DNA of 11,592 nt. Source: UBA1081 sp964613045 (lineage in GTDB: Bacteria; Bacillota; Clostridia; Oscillospirales; Acutalibacteraceae). Below are positions 1 through 6,654 of this stretch, in pieces. A model generated the notes under the pieces. It saw only the letters and a program-made list of their open reading frames with translations, had not been told where the DNA came from and ran no database searches. The stretch covers positions 1-11,592 of the forward strand of contig CAZTFS010000074.1 of NCBI GenBank assembly GCA_964613045.1. The letters are read 5' to 3'. Every line of letters begins with the position of its first letter. The stretch's first letter is position 1. Made by a program: the position numbers and the translations under genes.

Positions 1-86
1 CCCTCGGCGGCCGTTAGCCGTTATCCTGCTCTGCGAAGCCCGGACTTTCCTCGTATTTATATACGCAATTGCCCGACTCACTCAGC
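1..86 (-). ncRNA. rnpB: RNase P RNA, 5' part (cut by window edge)
   Basis: This is the catalytic RNA of ribonuclease P, which trims the 5' leader from precursor tRNAs. On the minus strand the sequence contains GAGGAAAGTCCGGGCTTC (about positions 36-53), the near-universal 5' signature of bacterial RNase P RNA. It is preceded by a P1/P2/P3-like start, GAGTGAGTCGGGC, and a short hairpin around the GCGTATATAAATAC segment. It is followed by the GCAGGATAACGGCTAACGGCC region typical of the specificity side. Only the first 86 or so bases lie in the window and the rest continues to the left. The 5' end is placed by distance from the promoter at 93-121. Identification is from the conserved motif and is secure; the class (A or B) cannot be judged from this fragment. 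Confidence 0.93.
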
Positions 87-92
87 AAAAAT

Positions 93-121
93 ATTTTACC
101 ACATAAAAAACTGTTTGTCAA
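93..121 (-). promoter_or_regulatory. sigma-A promoter of rnpB
   Basis: On the minus strand there is a perfect -35 TTGACA (116-121), a 17-base spacer, and a -10 TAAAAT (93-98). The predicted start is at about position 86, where the RNase P RNA sequence begins. A near-consensus promoter suits a highly expressed stable RNA. Confidence 0.9.
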
Positions 122-124
122 CGA

Positions 125-158
125 TTGCAAACAGCAATTGTATATGTTATTATATAAT
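125..158 (+). promoter_or_regulatory. promoter of the HD-MFS operon
   Basis: Reading right, TTGCAA (125-130) and TATTAT (148-153) are separated by 17 bases. An overlapping TATAAT at 153-158 could serve instead as the -10. Transcription would start near 160, just before the ribosome binding site at 170-174. The -35 lies only 3 bases from the -35 of the divergent rnpB promoter, so the two polymerases would compete for the same DNA face. Confidence 0.6.
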
Positions 159-183
159 AGATTCAGAATGGAGAAATGTCACA

Positions 184-729
184 GTGTTATTGGATAGAAA
201 TAAACGTTTTGCTGCGTATGTGTTCTCTTTTGCTCTGACCCGTGAAAATTCCCCCGAATTTTTTGAAATAGTGGGTGACATTTTCGACACACCCGAATTT
301 CAGAGTATGGAAAATTACATCCAGCACGCAAACATTACACGAAAACAGCATATAATGAGCGTTGCATACATAAGCTATCTGACGGCAAAAGAACAGAACT
401 TAAACTATGTTTCTGCAGCAAGAGCTGCAATGCTTCACGACCTTTTTTATTACGACTGGCACGTTGCAGGTGACGGAACACATCGTCTGCACGGCTACCG
501 ACACCCGGGGTTTGCACTGAAAAATGCAAAAAAGCTTTTTACGCTTACACCTATGGAGGAGGATATTATTCTCCGTCACATGTGGCCGCTGACCCCCACA
601 CCGCCGAAGTATAAAGAGGGTTTAATAGTAACATTAACCGACAAATACTGTGCAGGAAAAGAAGGCAAAATGAAGCGTTCCGCTTCGTTCAGAAGCCAAT
701 TCGATGATGCACTCAAAAATATAAAATAA
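184..729 (+). CDS. HD-domain phosphohydrolase-like protein
   Basis: HD superfamily proteins are metal-dependent phosphohydrolases acting mainly on nucleotides and other phosphate esters; the substrate here is unknown. With the GTG start used here the protein has 181 residues. The metal-binding pattern is complete: H56 in RKQH, H85-D86 in MLHDLF, H103/H107 in the LHGYRHP segment, H131 in RHMW and D153 in LTDKY. The reading frame stays open back to a TTG at 115. That start would lie inside the rnpB promoter and upstream of the likely transcription start, whereas GTG 184 has GGAGA at 170-174 with 9 bases of spacing. It has no transmembrane segment. The stop is 4 bases before the MFS gene, so they are probably co-transcribed. 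The family is clear, the cellular role is not. Confidence 0.8.
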   Translation: MLLDRNKRFAAYVFSFALTRENSPEFFEIVGDIFDTPEFQSMENYIQHANITRKQHIMSVAYISYLTAKEQNLNYVSAARAAMLHDLFYYDWHVAGDGTHRLHGYRHPGFALKNAKKLFTLTPMEEDIILRHMWPLTPTPPKYKEGLIVTLTDKYCAGKEGKMKRSASFRSQFDDALKNIK

Positions 730-733
730 AAAA

Positions 734-1942
734 ATGAAATCAATGAACATCAGAACAAACTACAAACATACAATTACTGCCGGATACATCAGTTTTATAA
801 CCCAGGCAATTGTAAACAACTTTGCACCTCTTCTCTATATTACATTTCAGAAAGAGTGGGGTATAACATTAAGCGAGCTGGCTTTTATTTCAACCTATAA
901 CTTCCTCGTACAGCTTGCAGTTGATCTTTTATCAACTAAATACGCTGATAAAATAGGGATCCGCAGGTGCATAGTTTTTGCTCACATCACCTCTGCCGCA
1001 GGTTTTATGGGTCTGGGCACACTTCCTTATATCCTCGGCAACCGCTATGCCGGAATAATCATCTCAATAACCATGTACGCTGTGGGAGGCGGACTTATTG
1101 AGGTGCTTGCAAGCCCTATAATTGAGTCATGCCCCACCGAAAACAAAGAAGCAAACATGAGCCTGCTGCACTCCTTCTACTGTTGGGGACAAGTTGCGAC
1201 CGTGCTTTTTTCAACTTTATTTTTCAGCATATTCGGAATTGAAAATTGGCGTATAATGGCTTTTATATGGGCTGCCATCCCCATTTTTAACGCAGTGTAT
1301 TTCTCAATTGTACCAATTTCATACAAATCCGAGCCGGACAAAAACGGGCAGAAAATTTCTGAATTATTCAAAAATAAATTCTTTTACATATTGCTTATAA
1401 TGATGCTTTGTGCAGGTGCATCAGAATTATCAATAGCCCAATGGGCTTCGGCTTTTACGGAAGAAACACTGGGAATATCAAAAACATTGGGCGACATTCT
1501 CGGTCCCTGCGGTTTTGCCGTACTGATGGGAATCTCAAGAGTTGCATATTCAAAACTCAGCAACAAGCTCAATCTTGAAAAATATATTCTGTTCTGTGCA
1601 GGACTTGGCATTGTCGGCTATCTTATGATCTCATTATCCCATGTCCCTGCAGTGTCTTTAATAGGCTGTGCTGTCTGCGGTTATGCAGTCGGCATCATGT
1701 GGCCGGGAACATATTCAATAGCCGCAAAGAAATGGAAAAACCCGTCAACTGCTCTGTTTGCATTTTTTGCACTTGCAGGCGATTTCGGTTGTTCCTCAGG
1801 GCCTTTCATTATCGGCAACATCTCCGATCACTTCGGTAATGATCTCAAAACAGGTCTGTTTGCAGGTACTCTTTTCCCGATAATAATGTTTGTTGCAACG
1901 GCGATCTTAATAAAGATGAACAAGCAGAAAGAGGAGATATAA
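734..1942 (+). CDS. MFS transporter (12 TM type)
   Basis: This is an integral membrane secondary transporter of the major facilitator superfamily, 402 residues, the usual length. The hydrophobic pattern gives about twelve helices. There is a loop carrying DKIGIRR after helix 2, matching the superfamily's loop 2-3 signature, and a hydrophilic central loop around residues 195-215 (YKSEPDKNGQKISELFKNK). The stretch ESCPTENKEANMSLLHSFY resembles sequences in the sugar/fucose-proton symporter branch (FHS-like), but I cannot name a substrate. No clear Shine-Dalgarno precedes ATG 734; an in-frame ATG at 743 is an alternative. Translation may depend on coupling with the HD gene 4 bases upstream. The next gene starts 1 base after the stop. 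Confidence 0.85.
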   Translation: MKSMNIRTNYKHTITAGYISFITQAIVNNFAPLLYITFQKEWGITLSELAFISTYNFLVQLAVDLLSTKYADKIGIRRCIVFAHITSAAGFMGLGTLPYILGNRYAGIIISITMYAVGGGLIEVLASPIIESCPTENKEANMSLLHSFYCWGQVATVLFSTLFFSIFGIENWRIMAFIWAAIPIFNAVYFSIVPISYKSEPDKNGQKISELFKNKFFYILLIMMLCAGASELSIAQWASAFTEETLGISKTLGDILGPCGFAVLMGISRVAYSKLSNKLNLEKYILFCAGLGIVGYLMISLSHVPAVSLIGCAVCGYAVGIMWPGTYSIAAKKWKNPSTALFAFFALAGDFGCSSGPFIIGNISDHFGNDLKTGLFAGTLFPIIMFVATAILIKMNKQKEEI

Positions 1943-1943
1943 A

Positions 1944-2240
1944 ATGGATACACTTATTTACATTGCCCTGATGCTGCCTGCAGCCCTTATGATACTTGCG
2001 GGGCTGATGATAGGTACGGCAAAACGTGACACGACAATAACGAGCCACCACTTTGCACAAAATTTCAACATAAAAAAATACACAAGCAAAGTTCTCTTGC
2101 TTTTTACCCTGTCAGGCATAATGTTCTCCTTAAGCGGACTTGTGATGATAAAGGCAAAGCTCGTCCCGGGAATTATATTGCTGATAATAACGCTGATAGT
2201 CTTTTTCATTCTTTTTGCAAGATTACATAAAAAACAGTAA
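1944..2240 (+). CDS. small three-helix membrane protein, unknown function
   Basis: The protein has 98 residues and I do not recognise its family. Hydrophobic segments at about 2-24, 48-68 and 72-92 suggest three transmembrane helices. A hydrophilic stretch from 25 to 47 (with TSHHFAQN) separates the first two, and the tail is basic (ARLHKKQ). The start is well supported by GAGGAG at 1931-1936, 7 bases before ATG 1944. That ribosome binding site lies inside the last codons of the MFS gene, so translation is probably coupled. It is the last gene before the terminator at 2246-2277. Position suggests an accessory subunit or partner of the transporter, but that is inference only. Confidence 0.7.
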   Translation: MDTLIYIALMLPAALMILAGLMIGTAKRDTTITSHHFAQNFNIKKYTSKVLLLFTLSGIMFSLSGLVMIKAKLVPGIILLIITLIVFFILFARLHKKQ

Positions 2241-2245
2241 AGCAA

Positions 2246-2277
2246 ATCCCCGAATTTTTCGGGGATAATCTTTTTTT
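2246..2277 (+). terminator. rho-independent terminator of the HD-MFS operon
   Basis: A 9-bp stem pairs 2246-2254 (ATCCCCGAA) with 2258-2266 across a 3-base TTT loop. It is followed after AATC by seven T residues (2271-2277). The T run reaches into the stop codon of the convergent dockerin gene. On the minus strand the same stem is followed by TTTGCTTTAC, so it may also end that gene's transcript less efficiently. Confidence 0.9.
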
Positions 2278-3871
2278 AATATTCCAGTCCGGCAGATTTG
2301 CGAAGTATCCATCGTGCATCCGAAGCCGTTATAAAATCACTGCGATCAACATCTGCCGCAACAAAATATGCATCCGACAAATGCTCAAGTCCGGCAGAAG
2401 CTCTCAATACTATTCGTGCGTCGGCAGCCGATATTTTTCCGTTACCGTCAGCATCGCCAATTACTGCAACAAAGAAATTATATCCGCAATCCTCGATGTT
2501 TACTCTGCAACCCGTATATACTGAATGATATTCAGATAATTCAAATCCATAAGGATTGATAACATCTGCTTTTTCATTACCGATATAATCCTTTTTTAAA
2601 TACTCGACAAGATTAGCATGATTAAGCATTATGTAAACACCATTTTCATAACATCTGACATCAGTTCCGGGTTTGATTACATAACCGGATTCTGCACCAA
2701 AACAGTCCTCAACAAACATAATTCCGTATTCTTCAGCATATTCATTGACAGCACTTGAATCACAACCGTAAAGGACAAAAGAATCAAAAACTATCAGTTC
2801 TCCGGTATACGAATAATAACCAAAAGCAGGATATTCTATGAATCTGATTGTATTCGGAAAAGCGACTTCAGATATCTCATTATCCATAAACGCACCCTTA
2901 GCCACTCCTACAACTTCATATCCTCCGAGAGTTGACGGTACAACATATTTAGATACATTAGCATTTGCAGAAAAGCCTGTAATTACCGCTCCACCGACCG
3001 ATTCATCATATCTATACTTAAAATTCCCCTCAGACAAACCTAAAAACGGAATGTTTTGACCCTTTTCGAGCAATTTTCCGCAATTACAGCAATATTTATC
3101 CCCTGTATAACCATTGTCATGATCGGTGGCTTCGACTGCATTACGCAACTCATATTCAAGATGAGTACATGCCGCAACACTAACTGTAATATCATCCGGG
3201 GCATCACAACCGATCCATGTTGCAATATTTATTTGAATCTCACTCGTTTCATCTGTAAGAACTTTGAAATTAATGTAAAAAAGGTCTGAATCAGAAGGAC
3301 ACTGATCAACACATGCAAAGCCTACACCTATAAGGCCATCTTCAATTTTATCACAACAGAATATACCAGTAACATCTTTCTTTTTTGCCGAGGAATCAAA
3401 CTCTAATATTTCATCATCATATTCAATAAACAGATTTACCGCCTGAGTACCCTCCATATTCACACCTGACAAGGTCAACGTTATAATATCTAAATTCCAA
3501 TTGAAATTTACAACTATATTCGTAACGGATTCAGATCTGTCATAATCAAGACCCTTTCTTACGGGTGCAGAATCATCAATCGTTCTCAGCATGGAAGAAC
3601 AATAAAGTGTTAATCTTGAATCAGCCGCAGTGATTTTACCATCATCATTTGCATCCATCAAATAAAGTGCAGTTTCATCAATTTCAACAGTTTCCAGCCG
3701 TGCAGCAACTCTTAAAATGTATCTTGCATCAGCAGCAGTAACATAACCATCAGAATCGACATCTAACCTCAATAAATCCTCATCCAACGCAAAAACACTA
3801 ATGCTCAGAATCGGCATTATAATCATAACAGTTGCAATTACAGCTGTCACAATTTTTTTAATTCTTTTCAT
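2276..3871 (-). CDS. secreted double-dockerin protein with cohesin-like and BspA-like LRR domains
   Basis: The protein has 531 residues. Residues 1-28 are a signal peptide (MKRIKK, hydrophobic core, SVFA). Residues 37-95 form a type I dockerin with two complete calcium loops (DVDSDGYVTAAD and DANDDGKITAAD). Residues 118-234 resemble a cohesin/CBM beta-sandwich: VNLFIEYDDEILEF matches the cohesin 'F.L.L.YDP.VLEF' strand and LFYINFKVL a later strand. Residues 235-267 hold Cys-His pairs (CTH, CCNCGK) of a zinc-ribbon-like repeat seen in secreted clostridial proteins. Residues 285-390 fit BspA-like LRR_5 repeats. Residues 397-470 look like the module often found before dockerins. Residues 471-531 are a second dockerin, whose last loop (DVDRSDFITASD) lacks the usual Gly. 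ATG 3871 has GGAG at 3879-3882. Known dockerins bind cohesins through calcium; the partner here is unknown. No catalytic domain was seen. Confidence 0.85.
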   Translation of the reverse strand: MKRIKKIVTAVIATVMIIMPILSISVFALDEDLLRLDVDSDGYVTAADARYILRVAARLETVEIDETALYLMDANDDGKITAADSRLTLYCSSMLRTIDDSAPVRKGLDYDRSESVTNIVVNFNWNLDIITLTLSGVNMEGTQAVNLFIEYDDEILEFDSSAKKKDVTGIFCCDKIEDGLIGVGFACVDQCPSDSDLFYINFKVLTDETSEIQINIATWIGCDAPDDITVSVAACTHLEYELRNAVEATDHDNGYTGDKYCCNCGKLLEKGQNIPFLGLSEGNFKYRYDESVGGAVITGFSANANVSKYVVPSTLGGYEVVGVAKGAFMDNEISEVAFPNTIRFIEYPAFGYYSYTGELIVFDSFVLYGCDSSAVNEYAEEYGIMFVEDCFGAESGYVIKPGTDVRCYENGVYIMLNHANLVEYLKKDYIGNEKADVINPYGFELSEYHSVYTGCRVNIEDCGYNFFVAVIGDADGNGKISAADARIVLRASAGLEHLSDAYFVAADVDRSDFITASDARWILRKSAGLEY

Positions 3872-3910
3872 ACAAACACTCCATTTTAATTTTTGTTGTT
3901 ACTCAATCAC

Positions 3911-3939
3911 ATAATAGCATTACTACTGTTAATTGTCAA
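3911..3939 (-). promoter_or_regulatory. sigma-A promoter of the double-dockerin gene
   Basis: On the minus strand, a perfect -35 TTGACA (3934-3939), a 17-base spacer and -10 TATTAT (3911-3916) predict a start near 3904. This leaves a leader of about 33 bases before ATG 3871. The gene is therefore probably transcribed on its own, separately from the hydrolase gene upstream. Confidence 0.85.
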
Positions 3940-3984
3940 TATTTTGAATTTATACACAAGCACAAAAAACATTGCATAATTTCT

Positions 3985-4017
3985 TATATTAAAGATTTAA
4001 GAAAAATTTTTAATATA
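3985..4017. repeat. AT-only inverted repeat upstream of the dockerin promoter
   Basis: TATATTAAA (3985-3993) and its exact reverse complement TTTAATATA (4009-4017) are separated by 15 AT-rich bases. The centre is about 60 bases upstream of the -35 box of the dockerin gene. It could be an operator or an UP-like element, or chance in AT-rich DNA. The rest of 3940-4066 is AT-rich without an ORF or any other structure I can support. Confidence 0.3.
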
Positions 4018-4067
4018 CAGAAAAAATTACGCATAAAATGTAGTCAATTTTTGATAAACAATAATAC

Positions 4068-4087
4068 ATCCCCGATGCCTCGGGGAT
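4068..4087 (-). terminator. hairpin at the 3' end of the hydrolase gene
   Basis: An 8-bp stem pairs 4068-4075 (ATCCCCGA) with 4080-4087 across the loop TGCC. It begins 5 bases past the stop codon of the hydrolase. On the minus strand the following sequence is GTATTATTGTTTATC, a broken U tract, so termination may be partial. The stem is almost the same as the one at 2246-2266. Confidence 0.6.
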
Positions 4088-4091
4088 AATT

Positions 4092-6641
4092 TTATTTGGC
4101 AATATAATTCACCTTAACTGTTGAAATATCAGGAGCAAAGGTTTCGTTGCCGTTGAATTTATTTAAGCCGTCATTGGAGAATGTAATAATATTTTCTCCT
4201 GCTTCAAGGCAGATGTTTGTAGTAACGGTAGTGTAGGTGTCGCTACTGTATGTATTCCTGCAATAGAGATTTTCCGATTTTTCACCGTTTATGCTGATCG
4301 TAATAAAGTCTTCAACAAGATCAACATTATAGTCATGTACGCCGTTTTCTCTATTGTTGGAATAGAGTATGGTCAGCTTATAAGTACCGCTTTCTTTGAC
4401 ATTCACAGTATATTCAGCACTTCCGCCGTCACAGGAGATGCCTGTTATATAGTCAAGCCCTGCAACAGTATTTGTTTTTATTTCAGCAGTGCCGTCAAGA
4501 ACCGCATCAGCAGGCTCAAGAGTTATAACATCACCGGTTTCACTGCTGTAATAAACTCTGAGAGATGCATTTTCCTCTGTTTCGATATAGTTAATTCCTC
4601 GTCTGAGATAGACCAATGCTCTGCCGTCGGAATCAACCGTTGTCTCTGCACCGTCAACATTGACAGCCGAATCTTCAGCGGTTTTTATTTCGTAATAGCT
4701 GTCATACGGAGCAAGAACAAGATATGTGTTTTCCTTATCATCGTCCGCTTCACAGTAAACACCCTCTGACGCCTCAACTTCTTTAATAAGAACAGAATCA
4801 AGCACGATAGTACCCTTATTGTGGGTAAATGTCAGGGTGTGTGTGCCTTTTGTCAGTTCAAGCACCATGTCATAAGCGTTCGTAAGCTCACTCTTGATGG
4901 TATTTGCAAAAGAAAGCTGACTCTTTTCACCGTCAACACTGAAATTGACCTTAGAAAACGTTCTGTCGGCACTTGTACTGCCGTCATTGGAATTGCCGTA
5001 TATGATCCGCAGTGAATATGTGCCGTCTGACGGAACTGATATCTTCATTTCAACTCCGTCGCCCTCATTTTCCATCCCGCCGACCATTCCGTTCTGCTCA
5101 CCCGTAGTTGCATAAGCACTGTCGTAGGTATATGCATTGCCGAGAAGCGTACCTGCTTCAGCCTCAAAACGGACGAAAAGATTTTCATTTTCGTAGTCGA
5201 TTCCCTCATCTGAAACGGTAACAACAATATGATACGCTGTATTCATATCCATTTCAAGAGGAATACTCAGCTTCTTACCGCACGTATCGGTATAGATCTT
5301 TACAGTTTCAGGCTCACAAACCTGTCCAAGAAGTCCCTGATACGTTACGGATGTGATCTCAATTTTTACATTTTCGCCGTAAAGTGCGGTATCTTTAAGG
5401 TTCTTTATAAGCACTCTGCCGTCATAATCAGCACCCGAAACAAGAATATCCAGCTTATCTGTTTCATCGGAAATAGTACCCAAGCCCATAAACTGCTGAT
5501 ATCTCGGCTCACGTTTCTCTTTAAGAGCCTTTCCCAGATCGGAATGAAGAATATCGCTTATCTCACTTGCCATGGTCTGTCCGTCCATGCTTGTGTACCA
5601 TCTGTATACCCACCATGCAGAGTTTGGAGTATTATAATCGGCACATGTATTGCTCAGATTATCCGCAAGAAGCCAATATGCCTGATTGGAATATACCTTT
5701 GTGTTTTCAGTACAGATAATGTATTTGAGCATAGTATTGGGATCGCCGTTATCCTGCATTCTGCCGTACTCGGTAACAATTACGGGAGTATCCGTATCAA
5801 TGCCGTATTTTTCTTCGATCGCTTTAAGGTCGTTTACATTGGCTTCCCAGTCATATATGGAACGGTCTGCAAGCTCATGATAGATCATTACATCGGGAAC
5901 ACAATCATTCTCAGATGCAAAAGCAAGGAAATCCTCTGTCTTTGATGAGCTGTATTCATAGTTACCCGGACCGCCGATAAGTGCATCGGGATCAATGCTT
6001 CTTACATACTCATACGTCATTTTCCATGCTTCGTTGAAGTTTTTTCTGCCCTGTTCATTGAAGTCGTTCCAGCCGTTTTCGCCGTCAGTTACCCATTCGC
6101 CAAACCATATGCCGTTATCGCATTCATTAAAAATACAGTAGACCAGTTTATCCTCATAATCAGAACCCTGCATAGCTTCCATGGATTCTTTTATAAGGGG
6201 AAAATATGTATCGGTCAGATATTCTTTCCAGTCATAAGTACCGTCGGCTTTCATGTCATTGATATTCTGCCAGTCGTAATACCACGTGGAATACATATCC
6301 TGAAGATACACCACAATATAATCACAGTGCCCCGAAGAAATAACCTCATCTGCAATATCGCCCACTTCACCGATGGGATGCTGTAAGCCGTTTTGCGTCT
6401 TTGCGGAAACAGAAGAAACATCAAGACTCTGCACCATATTATATGAAGGCACGCCGTCTTCGGACAAGCCGTAAAGGTAGCCCGACGCACCGCTTGTAAC
6501 TTCACCCGTAAGCTCAGTCGCATCAAATATCACTGTAGGACTTCCCGCAAAATTTGCAGGCAGACCTAAAGATGTCGGAATAAGTGCAAGCACTGAGAGA
6601 ATAAGAGAAAGCAGGATCTTGAAAAATGTGCAAATGTACAT
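4092..6641 (-). CDS. secreted clan GH-A glycoside hydrolase (GH39-like) with two CBM-like regions
   Basis: The protein has 849 residues and is probably an exported polysaccharide hydrolase. A hydrophobic N-terminus (residues 4-26, K8 before the core) is a likely signal peptide. The catalytic domain spans about 35-380. FNE at 171-173 gives the probable acid/base E173, and VTEYG at 289-293 the probable nucleophile E291. Both fit the strand 4 and strand 7 glutamates of clan GH-A, and H255 in IYHEL fits an active-site His. The closest family I can suggest is GH39; the substrate is unknown. A linking beta domain spans about 385-480. Residues 489-622 resemble CBM6/CBM35 (RFEAEAG, then GTYSLRIIYGNS, KGTHTLTF). 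Residues 703-848 are a second, similar beta-sandwich (SGTYKLTILYSN, LEAGENIITFSN). There is no dockerin, SLH domain or sortase motif. ATG 6641 has GAGGT at 6650-6654. The gene starts 13 bases after rqcH, so it probably shares that transcript. Confidence 0.82.
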   Translation of the reverse strand: MYICTFFKILLSLILSVLALIPTSLGLPANFAGSPTVIFDATELTGEVTSGASGYLYGLSEDGVPSYNMVQSLDVSSVSAKTQNGLQHPIGEVGDIADEVISSGHCDYIVVYLQDMYSTWYYDWQNINDMKADGTYDWKEYLTDTYFPLIKESMEAMQGSDYEDKLVYCIFNECDNGIWFGEWVTDGENGWNDFNEQGRKNFNEAWKMTYEYVRSIDPDALIGGPGNYEYSSSKTEDFLAFASENDCVPDVMIYHELADRSIYDWEANVNDLKAIEEKYGIDTDTPVIVTEYGRMQDNGDPNTMLKYIICTENTKVYSNQAYWLLADNLSNTCADYNTPNSAWWVYRWYTSMDGQTMASEISDILHSDLGKALKEKREPRYQQFMGLGTISDETDKLDILVSGADYDGRVLIKNLKDTALYGENVKIEITSVTYQGLLGQVCEPETVKIYTDTCGKKLSIPLEMDMNTAYHIVVTVSDEGIDYENENLFVRFEAEAGTLLGNAYTYDSAYATTGEQNGMVGGMENEGDGVEMKISVPSDGTYSLRIIYGNSNDGSTSADRTFSKVNFSVDGEKSQLSFANTIKSELTNAYDMVLELTKGTHTLTFTHNKGTIVLDSVLIKEVEASEGVYCEADDDKENTYLVLAPYDSYYEIKTAEDSAVNVDGAETTVDSDGRALVYLRRGINYIETEENASLRVYYSSETGDVITLEPADAVLDGTAEIKTNTVAGLDYITGISCDGGSAEYTVNVKESGTYKLTILYSNNRENGVHDYNVDLVEDFITISINGEKSENLYCRNTYSSDTYTTVTTNICLEAGENIITFSNDGLNKFNGNETFAPDISTVKVNYIAK

Positions 6642-6654
6642 TACTGTTCACCTC

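Noticed and set aside
115..183. N-terminal extension of the HD protein from TTG 115
   Set aside because: It overlaps the rnpB promoter and lies upstream of the likely plus-strand transcription start; GTG 184 has a ribosome binding site.
2276..3871. Reading the double-dockerin protein as a cellulosomal enzyme
   Set aside because: No catalytic domain is visible between the dockerins; only cohesin-like, Cys-rich and LRR segments are seen.
4335..4769. 144-codon open frame on the plus strand
   Set aside because: It is antisense to the C-terminal modules of the hydrolase and has no ribosome binding site or recognisable motif.
5229..5945. 238-codon open frame on the plus strand
   Set aside because: It is antisense to the glycoside hydrolase catalytic domain, and its sequence (many Ile, Cys, Tyr and Phe) reads like a shadow frame with no family motif.
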